DNA of 64,000 nt from Sphingobacterium composti. Lineage in GTDB: Bacteria > Bacteroidota > Bacteroidia > Sphingobacteriales > Sphingobacteriaceae. The number at the start of each line of letters is the position of its first letter. Positions within the stretch are counted from its first letter, which is position 1. The stretch spans positions 1 to 64,000 of the forward strand of contig NZ_WUQZ01000020.1 in assembly GCF_009829075.1 (NCBI RefSeq), written 5' to 3'. The position numbers were made by a program, and so were the translations under genes. The notes beneath the pieces were generated by a model. That model was not told the DNA's origin and did no database searches. It saw only the letters and a program-made list of their open reading frames with translations. This document shows, piece by piece, positions 1 through 7,929 of the stretch.

Positions 1-265
1 TTCGCGTTGACCCATTGTCTTTAGGAATTTCGACACGTCTTACTGCACAAGGAGAATAATTCCCCTGCTTGATGGATGTTAAAAGTTTCTCCTTATGCTC
101 TCTAAGATAATCCCCTAAGGATTCGACGCACATCTTATCGATACCGCAAGCACCACGATTACCAACCACTTGTAAATAGGCAGTATTCAAGTTCTGGCGG
201 TCAAGGAGTTGTTCTAAAAGTCCATCTACTTTTGTGTTTGTATCGGTGAGGTTCTTTTCAATCAT
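1..265 (-). CDS. Group II intron reverse transcriptase/maturase, N-terminal part
   Basis: This is the first 88 codons of the intron-encoded protein; the rest lies beyond the window edge. It starts MIEKNLTDTNTKVDGLLEQL and continues to a segment with YLQVVGNRGACGID, the RT-0 type motif of group II intron reverse transcriptases, and then RRVEIPKDNG. Such proteins combine a reverse transcriptase domain with a maturase domain that helps splicing and mobility. The ATG at 265 is the only start that opens this frame directly. A second short frame (262-366) runs into it and ends in an ATGA overlap; adding one base near 275-280 would join the two into one longer N-terminus, so a frameshift is possible. 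Whether the protein is intact cannot be seen. Confidence 0.88.
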   Translation of the reverse strand, partial: MIEKNLTDTNTKVDGLLEQLLDRQNLNTAYLQVVGNRGACGIDKMCVESLGDYLREHKEKLLTSIKQGNYSPCAVRRVEIPKDNGSTR

Positions 266-782
266 CCCAATAAAAGTCTGCCCTCCCACATAGCCTTCGG
301 GTTCCGCCCTATTCTTTTGTGACCAGGTTGATAAACCTTATCAATTTTCTGCATTCTTACTCTCATTAGGTAATTTTAATGTATTGCCCACTAACTTAAG
401 GTTCATTCCTTCCTTGCTTTGCCGTAAGCAAGTACTACGAAATCGGCTGACTTCTCACAGCTAGCTTTACTCCTTGCTTCTGAAAAAAAAACTTCCACAA
501 GTCTGTGAGATCTCCCCGGGTAAAAACGATAACTTTCCTCTCATGTGTCTGCTACATTTACCTTGATGCTTCTGTACAGTATAGGACTTTAGTTTGTGTT
601 GCAACCTCATCCAGCATCGTAGGCCTTATATGTAGTTTCTGTCCGTCAGACCGAGAATTTGCCTGAGGCTTCCTTCAGATTCCACCTCACGGTGTGGACA
701 CCCTTGCCTTCGGCTAACACTTCCAACTGTAATGGCGTGTTCGGGACTTGCACCCTAGAGTTATCGCCCATGCCGGGCGCAC
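1..782 (-). mobile_element. Group II intron, class C, 5' part (ribozyme plus start of its ORF)
   Basis: Read on the minus strand, the intron starts at 782 with GTGCGCCCGGCATGGGCG, the GUGYG-type 5' end of bacterial group II introns. The domain I sequence that follows (for example AGTCCCGAAC, GTTAGCC, GCAAGGGTGTCC, GGAATCTGAAGGAAGC, ACCCGGGGAGATCT) closely resembles the class IIC intron of Oceanobacillus iheyensis as I remember it. About 500 nt of ribozyme RNA precede the reverse transcriptase start. Domains V and VI and the 3' splice site lie left of the window, so completeness cannot be judged. The 5' exon ends in TTTGTT directly after a perfect stem-loop at 788-818; class C introns are known to insert behind terminator-like hairpins. 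There is no other gene between 266 and 903. Confidence 0.9.
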
Positions 783-787
783 AACAA

Positions 788-818
788 ATAGTCCTTTAGT
801 ATTACACTAAAGGACTAT
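788..818. terminator. Perfect 13-bp stem-loop at the intron insertion site
   Basis: Arms 788-800 and 806-818 are exact reverse complements (ATAGTCCTTTAGT and ACTAAAGGACTAT) around a five-base loop. On the minus strand the stem is followed by TTTGTT and then the intron 5' end at 782, the arrangement typical of class C intron targets. No minus-strand gene precedes it in the 85 bases before the plus-strand gene at 904, so the gene it once terminated is either lost or lies on the far side of the intron. Confidence 0.75.
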
Positions 819-870
819 CTTATTATGTCCACTTTGACTTTTTGATTACTTTATTCAAAATGTAAAGGAC

Positions 871-878
871 TAGTTTTG
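871..878 (+). promoter_or_regulatory. Bacteroidota -7 promoter element for the phosphoesterase gene
   Basis: TAGTTTTG matches the Bacteroidota -7 consensus TAnnTTTG and lies 25 bases before the ATG at 904. No convincing -33 TTTG is seen at the usual distance. Its position supports ATG 904 over a TTG at 892. Confidence 0.5.
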
Positions 879-903
879 CAACTCCCCATCATTGGGTATA
901 TCT

Positions 904-1707
904 ATGAAGTTGCATTTATACATTTTACTCTGTTTCATAATTCTATTTACCTCGTGTAAAAGAAATTTCCAATATTCTGTTCTCGAAGTTAAACCTATTG
1001 CCAAAGACTTAAATGCAAGAGCTATTGCCGAAATTCAACAAAGACAACTAAGTGACTCACTTCATTTCTTGATTATTTCCGATACGCAAGTTTCATATGA
1101 TGAACTGCAAGATTTTGTAAGTTATTCCAACTCGAAGTACGCATCCAATGAAATAGACTTCATTTTGCATGCAGGTGATATTACGGATTATGGTGCAAAT
1201 TTCGAGTATAATCTCTATTATGATGAAGTAAAAAAATCTAAGTTTCCAATAATCGCCACAATAGGGAATCACGATATGTTGGGGAATGGACGAACTATAT
1301 ACCAAAAAATGTTCGGCGAAGAAAATTTCGACTTTGAGGTTGGAAATTACAGATTTATAGGGCTTAATACGAATGGTAGGGAAGTAAATTTTAATCAAGA
1401 ATTACCAAACATTGACTGGCTTCATAATCAATTGATTTTAAATTCTGACAAAAACATAATCTACCTTTCACATGTTTCACCTTTCTCATCTGACTTCGAC
1501 CCACACTTGTCAGAAATTTTCCAACATATGATTGAAAGTACACCTTACGCATTACTTTCCATTCATGGTCATTCTCACAGTTTTAGCCTTGAAAAATCTG
1601 AAAATAATAACTTTCAATATCTTGTTGCTCCTACAATCAACAAAAGACAATATGTAGAGGTTAAAATAGCTGGAGATAAAACAGAAATAAAACAAAAATT
1701 CTTCTAA
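904..1707 (+). CDS. Calcineurin-like metallophosphoesterase, lipoprotein
   Basis: Predicted phosphoesterase with a two-metal active site, anchored as a lipoprotein. The N-terminus MKLHLYILLCFIILFTSCK is a signal peptide with lipobox Cys at about residue 18. Metallophosphoesterase motifs appear in order: DTQ at 60-62, GD at 91-92, GNHD at 121-124, SH at 189-190 and GHSH at 222-225. The first motif is DTQ rather than the common DxH, which occurs in some subfamilies. The substrate is unknown. I chose ATG 904 because it begins the signal peptide; an upstream TTG at 892 adds only four residues. The stop overlaps the next gene's start by one base, so the two are probably translated together. Confidence 0.82.
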   Translation: MKLHLYILLCFIILFTSCKRNFQYSVLEVKPIAKDLNARAIAEIQQRQLSDSLHFLIISDTQVSYDELQDFVSYSNSKYASNEIDFILHAGDITDYGANFEYNLYYDEVKKSKFPIIATIGNHDMLGNGRTIYQKMFGEENFDFEVGNYRFIGLNTNGREVNFNQELPNIDWLHNQLILNSDKNIIYLSHVSPFSSDFDPHLSEIFQHMIESTPYALLSIHGHSHSFSLEKSENNNFQYLVAPTINKRQYVEVKIAGDKTEIKQKFF

Positions 1708-2279
1708 TGCGGTACATTTTATTCATTACTTTGATTTTTAATTGCCATATCTTATCTGCGAACAATTCAGATAGCACCTCCATATGGAAAAGAATAATGC
1801 CCAATAGTGTCAATATTCAGTTTGCGGGAAATACCGGAATGTTTTCGGCAGGAGTTAATTATATATCACCAAATAAACATTGGGAAGGGAATTTTTCCTA
1901 TGGGGTTGTGCCGCAAAAATACAGTGACCGAACAATACATTCGACAACAATCAAAGCGCGCTATATTCCGCTAATGAGAACCTATAATCGTTCTGCAGAG
2001 GTCAAATGGGTAAATGTAGGAATGTGGTTCAACTACGCATATGGGGAAAAATATTTCTACAAACTTCCCGTATATTATGATGCTGGGTATTATTATTTTC
2101 CAACCGCAGCCAATTTGGGACTTACAATAGGAAGCGAATTGAAACGGGGTAAATGGGGAATATATTACGACTTTGGTACTACAGACAAACGTGTAATTAA
2201 TTTTGTAAAAAGCTCACGTGCAGTAGATTTTCACGAGATCTGGAATATCAGCTTTGGCTTGAGCTATTATATAAAATAA
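1707..2279 (+). CDS. Small outer-membrane beta-barrel-like protein, function unknown
   Basis: 190 residues with an N-terminal signal peptide (MRYILFITLIFNCHILSA) and a body of alternating hydrophobic and polar residues rich in Tyr, Trp and Gly, ending in the aromatic strand FGLSYYIK. This is the pattern of a small 8-stranded outer-membrane barrel. I do not recognise a named family. The start overlaps the stop of the phosphoesterase (TAATG), which points to an operon of two. A Bacteroidota conserved hypothetical is the safest name. Confidence 0.7.
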   Translation: MRYILFITLIFNCHILSANNSDSTSIWKRIMPNSVNIQFAGNTGMFSAGVNYISPNKHWEGNFSYGVVPQKYSDRTIHSTTIKARYIPLMRTYNRSAEVKWVNVGMWFNYAYGEKYFYKLPVYYDAGYYYFPTAANLGLTIGSELKRGKWGIYYDFGTTDKRVINFVKSSRAVDFHEIWNISFGLSYYIK

Positions 2280-2323
2280 AAGAGTTAAGTAAAGTCTAAA
2301 AAAAGACTTTACTTAACTCTTTT
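2278..2323. terminator. Bidirectional terminator, perfect 20-bp stem
   Basis: Arms 2278-2297 and 2304-2323 pair perfectly across a loop of six A, with T-runs on both sides. It serves the convergent genes ending at 2279 and 2296. The last two codons of the minus-strand gene (with its stop) are built from the hairpin. Confidence 0.9.
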
Positions 2324-3084
2324 TGAATTTGTTTATCGTCCATCCAATCGTACACCGAGCTTTTCAATTTTTGAATAATAGCCTCTTTCGATTCCGGTAC
2401 AACCTTTTTCTTGTTGGTCAATGTAGAGGATATTACATCATTATTCAGCTCAACCTTCGTCGCAAACATATTCATATTCAATGAAGGAATGGAGACACCA
2501 AGGATTGTACCTGGCAAACCTTGGATTAACTCAGGTCCTCCGGGAACTTCCAATTGATTGGTAAAAAAAGCTACCACATAAATAGAGTCTTGAATTAATC
2601 CATTAGCACGTCGACAATCATAGCCTGCGATATTTCGGTATTCGTCTGTATATTTCCATTTTACCTTCGGAATAGTATCCGTCAAAATTAATTCTTCATC
2701 TCCAAAAACTAATAGTTTGTTAAACGTTCCTTTTTTATAATCCACATATGTTTTTGAATCACTCATTAACGGAATATACCACATCGCATTTCTGTAATTA
2801 CTTGGATAATCTTCTTTTACAGTCTCAAACAAAGTTTCCATCCCATTAAATTTTAATGTATGATGCGTCACTAATTCTGCAGGACCATTCTTTTGTAAGA
2901 ATTCCAAAGAGCTCTTGTCCCAAATATCAAGATCAACTTTAGCACCCATGGTTCGTTTCAAAAAGTTTTGTAAATGAAATTTACGTTCATAGGTTACTGT
3001 TCCACTATTCGGGAAATAGGTATACTGTGCAAAAGTTATATTTCCGCAAAAAACAAATAGTAATATATAAAATAGTTGCTTCAT
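2296..3084 (-). CDS. GLPGLI family secreted protein
   Basis: 262 residues with signal peptide MKQLFYILLFVFCGNITFAQ. It carries the family signature as GLPGTILGVSI near residue 190, preceded by a region with AGYDCRRANG and VAFFTNQLEVPGGPE, as in GLPGLI proteins of Bacteroidota (family of unknown function, usually next to an outer-membrane barrel gene). It lies one base downstream of the barrel gene at 3086-5875, so the two are almost certainly one transcript and probably act together in the cell envelope. The role is unknown. The 3' end is embedded in the terminator hairpin. Confidence 0.85.
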   Translation of the reverse strand: MKQLFYILLFVFCGNITFAQYTYFPNSGTVTYERKFHLQNFLKRTMGAKVDLDIWDKSSLEFLQKNGPAELVTHHTLKFNGMETLFETVKEDYPSNYRNAMWYIPLMSDSKTYVDYKKGTFNKLLVFGDEELILTDTIPKVKWKYTDEYRNIAGYDCRRANGLIQDSIYVVAFFTNQLEVPGGPELIQGLPGTILGVSIPSLNMNMFATKVELNNDVISSTLTNKKKVVPESKEAIIQKLKSSVYDWMDDKQIQKELSKVFF

Positions 3085-3085
3085 A

Positions 3086-5875
3086 TTAATTATCTCCTTT
3101 CATAGTAGTAAAATTATAAATCAACTTAAACATGCCATATCTTCGCAACACATCGTTTGTAGATTGGGAGAATGTATATCCATATTGATTTCTTCGCACA
3201 CCAGTATTTTTATTCAATAAATCATTTACAAAAAATTGTGCCTCTAATGATTTATCCTTCAAGAATTTTTTAGAAACATAACCTGTCACATTCACGACAT
3301 TGAATGCAGGTAGCGTCACAGTAGCTGCTTCATGTGATTGTTCCATACCTATCACAATTTGATAATCTTTAGGGAAAGTGTAGCTGACATTCGTATTAGA
3401 GTTAAAAATAAAATTATTGGTATTCAAATCAGGTTGCAATGTAGATTTATTAATTCTATATCCAGGACTCATCCTCAAATGGAAAGACCATTTATTGGCT
3501 TTGTATGAGCTAAATCCCAATGAAGGTGAAAGTGAATAGTTTTCGTTATTATTTAACTGAGATTCTAGATTTGTCAATGACAGGTAGTTATAATTATTAT
3601 TGTAGCTGACATTACCTCCTATATTCATACTTAATGCGATTTTCTTAAACAATGGCCTTCTATAGCCCCCATATGCACTCGCTGAAATATTTGATTTATC
3701 AATATTTACAAATTGAATATCTCGTCGTCCACTTGCGGGATCAAAGGTAACCGTACTACCTACTGAATTAATATACTGATTTAAATTCGCTCCAAGGTAT
3801 ACACTTACATCTTTAAGCTGTTTATATGAATTAAAATACAAGTACATGTTATTTGCAAAACCCGACTCTAAATCTTTATTATCCATGTAATTAATCAAAG
3901 GATTATCATTCTGCTTAAGTGGCTCTAACTGATTTAAATCTGGCTGTGTAGTACGTCCAGAATAACTTAGATACATACTTTTACTTTTTGTAATTTGGTA
4001 ATTAACTGACAAAGATGGCGCTATTGATACTTGATCACGTGTAAGCTTATGATTTAGATTATTGTATTTTCGCTCTAAAGATTCAAATGAGAATGAATTA
4101 CTCACATTAACCGTAATTGCATTCTTTTTATAATTAAACCCAGTATTCACCGAATTTCTTAAGGTCAAATTATTAAAGTCATTTAATAAGCCTTGATCTA
4201 GTTGATCATAATTTCCTGTAATCTCATTTTTATTAAAAGACTGATTTAACGTATATGCAGATTCTGTACCCAAAGTATACCCCACAGTTCCGGTCAAGTA
4301 TTTTGTAAGTGGCTCGGTATAATTTAATGTACTGTTGAAATTGGTATTATCCCAAACATTATTTTTAAACTGATCAATCAGTAGTGAATCAGTAAGCTGA
4401 CGGAAGTTGGTATTCGAATAATAATTGGAAGTACCGTCAGTTGTGTTGTTCGTCACAGAAGTATTTAATGTTAAGGATCTACGTAACTTTTGGAATCTTT
4501 TGGTTAGCATAACACTCGCATTTAAAGTTTCATTAAGATTTTGACCTGTATTGCTGGTTCTTGTGTCATTCAACAATTCTTCTTCCAAACTCTTCTCTGT
4601 GGTGGTGCTAAAACTAGAATTATCTCTATTTGTATTATTATAACCTATCCGCACGGTCATATCCGAAGTGGAATCTATTTTCAAATCATAACGTATATTT
4701 GCATTATGAGATTTATTTTCATTCAAACTAAAACCTGAAGATTGCTGAATACTCGCTAACTCTGGTAAATTATTCTGAATAAAATTAGTGCTGTTATTTT
4801 CCACTTCCATCTGCCCGCGTCGGTAATTCACATTCAACTTGTGTTTATCTCCTTTAAATTTATCTGAAAAGCTAGCGCCCATATTTAATGCTTTTGGCAC
4901 ACCATTCCCCCTATAATTTCCCGACCAAGAATCCATACCATCTCCACTTCCAGAAGAAGTTATCATAATTCCTCCCCCCTCCATCATCTGAATATTCCCA
5001 TCCGAAGCACCATACTTTTCACCATCTTCAAAGCCAAGACTTACCATACCATCGTTTGCTGCGATTGCGAAAGCAGCAATTTTTTGAGCACCTTTGAATT
5101 TATTTACCATCCCCTTCACTCCATAATAGTTGTCAGTTCCATATCCACTTTGAACTTGACCAAAAGTTCCTTTCTTTTTATCCTCTTTTAGTGTAATATT
5201 TACAGTCTGTGTTCGTTCTCCATCATCAACGCCTGTTCTATCGTTCAAATCTGATTTTTTCTCGTAGACTTGCACCTTATCCACCATGTCTGCACGTATA
5301 TTTTTTGTAATCAGCGTAGGATCATTCCCGAAAAACTCCTCACCGTCTAATAAAACTTTCTTTACTTCTTTACCTTGAGCGGTAATTTTCCCATCTGCAT
5401 CAACCGTTATCCCTGGAAGAACTTTAAGCAAATCATCCACCTTCGCATCTTTATCCACCTTGAAGCTGCCTGCATTATACTCCACAGTATCGCCTTTAAT
5501 AACAACAGGAATTTTGCCTGTTACAGCCACTTCGTCCAACAAAAGAAAAGCTTTAGATAATTTTACTGTGCTAATATTGTGATCTTCCATGACCTTCAAA
5601 TCTTGCACATAATCGGCATATTGTGGATAAGATACGATGAGTTTATAGAATCCTGTATCCAATTTTAATATCACAAAATTTCCGCTTTCACCACTTCTAG
5701 CGAAATTTACGAGGATGGAATCTTTAGGGTTTAATAAGGCTATTGTTGCTTTATGTAGTTTAACGTTGTCTGACCCATCAGTAATTGTACCCATAAGTTT
5801 TACTTGGGAAAATGAATATGAAACATTAAAAAACAGAATAAATGTCAATAACACATAAAATTGATTAGACTTCAT
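3086..5875 (-). CDS. TonB-receptor-like outer-membrane beta-barrel protein with carboxypeptidase-like regulatory domain
   Basis: 929 residues. After a signal peptide (to about residue 23) comes a carboxypeptidase-regulatory-like fold (about 25-110), then a plug-like region (about 115-230) with DEVAVTGKIPVVIKGDTVEY, LLDGEEFFGND and VDKVQVYEKKSD, and then a long C-terminal barrel of the OMP_b-brl_3 type. It resembles the non-SusC outer-membrane barrel family paired with GLPGLI proteins rather than a nutrient receptor, since no SusD follows. A substrate cannot be assigned. ATG 5875 begins the signal peptide. The 185-base region upstream is very AT-rich and shows no clear -7 element. Confidence 0.8.
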   Translation of the reverse strand: MKSNQFYVLLTFILFFNVSYSFSQVKLMGTITDGSDNVKLHKATIALLNPKDSILVNFARSGESGNFVILKLDTGFYKLIVSYPQYADYVQDLKVMEDHNISTVKLSKAFLLLDEVAVTGKIPVVIKGDTVEYNAGSFKVDKDAKVDDLLKVLPGITVDADGKITAQGKEVKKVLLDGEEFFGNDPTLITKNIRADMVDKVQVYEKKSDLNDRTGVDDGERTQTVNITLKEDKKKGTFGQVQSGYGTDNYYGVKGMVNKFKGAQKIAAFAIAANDGMVSLGFEDGEKYGASDGNIQMMEGGGIMITSSGSGDGMDSWSGNYRGNGVPKALNMGASFSDKFKGDKHKLNVNYRRGQMEVENNSTNFIQNNLPELASIQQSSGFSLNENKSHNANIRYDLKIDSTSDMTVRIGYNNTNRDNSSFSTTTEKSLEEELLNDTRTSNTGQNLNETLNASVMLTKRFQKLRRSLTLNTSVTNNTTDGTSNYYSNTNFRQLTDSLLIDQFKNNVWDNTNFNSTLNYTEPLTKYLTGTVGYTLGTESAYTLNQSFNKNEITGNYDQLDQGLLNDFNNLTLRNSVNTGFNYKKNAITVNVSNSFSFESLERKYNNLNHKLTRDQVSIAPSLSVNYQITKSKSMYLSYSGRTTQPDLNQLEPLKQNDNPLINYMDNKDLESGFANNMYLYFNSYKQLKDVSVYLGANLNQYINSVGSTVTFDPASGRRDIQFVNIDKSNISASAYGGYRRPLFKKIALSMNIGGNVSYNNNYNYLSLTNLESQLNNNENYSLSPSLGFSSYKANKWSFHLRMSPGYRINKSTLQPDLNTNNFIFNSNTNVSYTFPKDYQIVIGMEQSHEAATVTLPAFNVVNVTGYVSKKFLKDKSLEAQFFVNDLLNKNTGVRRNQYGYTFSQSTNDVLRRYGMFKLIYNFTTMKGDN

Positions 5876-6013
5876 TCAAATTGGTTATTAAGTTTAATGA
5901 TTAAAACTAATTATTTAGTTATTAATTTTTATTAAAAAAAGTTAATTTTTTTATTTTTAACTTCTTTTAACATAAGATAATAATAGATAAGATGAATAAT
6001 CTTTCAATTTTCC

Positions 6014-6044
6014 ATAAAAAAAGTGTTGCCAAACGACAACACTT
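6014..6044 (-). terminator. Rho-independent terminator of the hut/pirin operon
   Basis: On the minus strand an 8-bp stem (AAGTGTTG paired with CAACACTT, 6021-6028 and 6037-6044) is followed by a run of seven T. It lies 16 bases after the pirin stop. Confidence 0.8.
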
Positions 6045-6060
6045 CTAGTATTTCTAATTT

Positions 6061-6930
6061 TTACCCCGGCAATGGCACATAACCATCATCACCTGGCACT
6101 TTCGGGAATTCATGATTTCGCCAACGTACTTTTGCTTCTTCTATAGTTTGCTTATCTGTTGCCACAAAATTCCAATAAATAAATCTTTCTTCAGGAAATG
6201 GTTCTCCACCGAAAATATATACGGTAGTATTCGCTTTCATTGTGAATGAACACAAATGCGCATCTTTAGTAATCAAGATTTGTTTTGAACCATAATCATG
6301 TCCATTGCTCTCGATTTCACCTTCCAAAATATACAAGCCACTTTCCCCGTATAATTCTCCACGAATATCAATCAATGCCTCTACTGAGCTTTTAATTTCT
6401 ATCATGTATAATTTGCTATATACTGGAACAGGAGATTTCTTTCCAAAAGCCTCACCAGCAATCAACTTATACGCTACGCCATTCTCTTCCCAAGCTGGAA
6501 TATCTTTAGCTTCGGTATGATGAAATTCGGGCTCCATAAATTCCAAATCCTTTGGCAAAGCCACCCAAATTTGTAGACCATGCAAAAATTTATCACGTTG
6601 ACGCAAATGTTCGGGAGTACGTTCGGAATGTACAACACCCTTACCTGCTGTCATCCAATTCACGGCACCTGGCATAATTTCCATAGCCGTCCCCAAACTA
6701 TCTCTGTGAAATATTGAGCCTTCAAACAAATAAGTCAACGTAGAAAGTCCAATATGTGGATGTGGACCGACGTCCAAATTTTCATGGTCCGCCAAACATG
6801 CTGGCCCCATATGGTCAATAAAAACAAATGGACCTATTGAACGCTTTTGTCTAAAAGGCAACAATCGCCCAACCAAAAAATTCCCAATATTAGCTGCAGT
6901 TTCTTCTCTTATGAAATCAATGTTTGACAT
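6061..6930 (-). CDS. Pirin family protein
   Basis: 289-residue bicupin of the pirin family. The N-terminal cupin contains FVFIDHMGPA, GPHPHIGLSTLTYLFEG and HRDSLG, the residues (His, His, His, Glu in this family) that bind the metal, and the motif GAVNWMTAGKGVVHSER is typical. Some pirins have quercetin 2,3-dioxygenase activity; the physiological substrate is generally unknown. It starts 27 bases after hutG on the same strand and is followed by a terminator, so it is most likely the last gene of the hut operon. What it would do in histidine breakdown is not known. Confidence 0.85.
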   Translation of the reverse strand: MSNIDFIREETAANIGNFLVGRLLPFRQKRSIGPFVFIDHMGPACLADHENLDVGPHPHIGLSTLTYLFEGSIFHRDSLGTAMEIMPGAVNWMTAGKGVVHSERTPEHLRQRDKFLHGLQIWVALPKDLEFMEPEFHHTEAKDIPAWEENGVAYKLIAGEAFGKKSPVPVYSKLYMIEIKSSVEALIDIRGELYGESGLYILEGEIESNGHDYGSKQILITKDAHLCSFTMKANTTVYIFGGEPFPEERFIYWNFVATDKQTIEEAKVRWRNHEFPKVPGDDGYVPLPG

Positions 6931-6957
6931 AGCACTCGTAATTTTTACCTAAAATTA

Positions 6958-7929
6958 CTAAAATTTCTGTAGGTATTGAAAGATTAAATTGGCAGCTAAA
7001 CGAGCGGTACGTTCGTCCAAATCATATCTAGGATTTAGCTCTGCTATATCTATACTTTGAAGTTTTGGATGTGCATAAAGGAAAGATAGCAATGCATAAA
7101 AACTGTGGTCAGGTACAATACCTTGATAAGAAACTGCACTTACTCCAGGAGCAAATGCTCCTGCAAATACATCCATGTCTATTGTAAGGTAGAGTTCATC
7201 CACTTGCTCTGCAAACTCCGCTATTTTGTCTTGAACCACTGAAATATTCGAAGATGATAATTCTGAATTGTAAATTATCTCTACACCTTGGCTTTTTGCA
7301 TAATCCAACAAACCCGTCGTATTAGATATTTCTTGTATACCAATAGCTAAATATTTCAGTTTTTCACCGTTGTCAAATAATTCTTGGTTTAATTGATAAA
7401 AACTCGTTCCCGAATTCCCTTTTTCATCGGACAGAGGTCTCATATCTAAATGCGCATCAAGGTTTATCACACCAATTTTTCGACCAGAACTATACAATCC
7501 TTTGTAATGTGCGTAAGTAATTTCGTGTCCCCCGCCAATTAAAAGTGGATAGCCTCCACTACTTCGGATTTTCTGAACAACAATTGCCAATGCCTCTTGT
7601 GCAGATTCTAAATCATAACCGTTTGATTCCACATTTCCAGCATCCACTAATTGGAGTTTTTCATTGAAATGCACGGGTAAATTGGCTAGTATCTTGCGCA
7701 AATAATCAGGCGCAGATTTTGCACCTTCGCGACCTTGATTTCGACGAACACCTTCATCACAACAAAAACCTAAAAACACAACTGCATTATCTAAATGCAA
7801 CTGTTCTTCTTGTAAGTCAACACAAGTTACAACCTGATGCCAACGTAGATATTCTCGTTCTTCACCATCTATTCTGCCTTGCCACAATGAAGAATCTGAT
7901 TTCGTATATAATTTCTTAAATGTGTCCAT
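6958..7929 (-). CDS. hutG: Formimidoylglutamase (arginase family)
   Basis: 323 residues, ureohydrolase fold. It hydrolyses N-formimidoyl-L-glutamate to glutamate and formamide, the last step of the four-step histidine pathway. Manganese ligands are visible in GGGHEITYAH, NLDAHLDMRP and LTIDMDVFAG. The ATG overlaps the hutU stop by one base (TAATG), showing translational coupling. The assignment rests on motifs plus position directly after hutH, hutI and hutU; an agmatinase-like activity would be the alternative from sequence alone, but context decides. There is no gene here for the five-step route (formimidoylglutamate deiminase). Confidence 0.92.
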   Translation of the reverse strand: MDTFKKLYTKSDSSLWQGRIDGEEREYLRWHQVVTCVDLQEEQLHLDNAVVFLGFCCDEGVRRNQGREGAKSAPDYLRKILANLPVHFNEKLQLVDAGNVESNGYDLESAQEALAIVVQKIRSSGGYPLLIGGGHEITYAHYKGLYSSGRKIGVINLDAHLDMRPLSDEKGNSGTSFYQLNQELFDNGEKLKYLAIGIQEISNTTGLLDYAKSQGVEIIYNSELSSSNISVVQDKIAEFAEQVDELYLTIDMDVFAGAFAPGVSAVSYQGIVPDHSFYALLSFLYAHPKLQSIDIAELNPRYDLDERTARLAANLIFQYLQKF

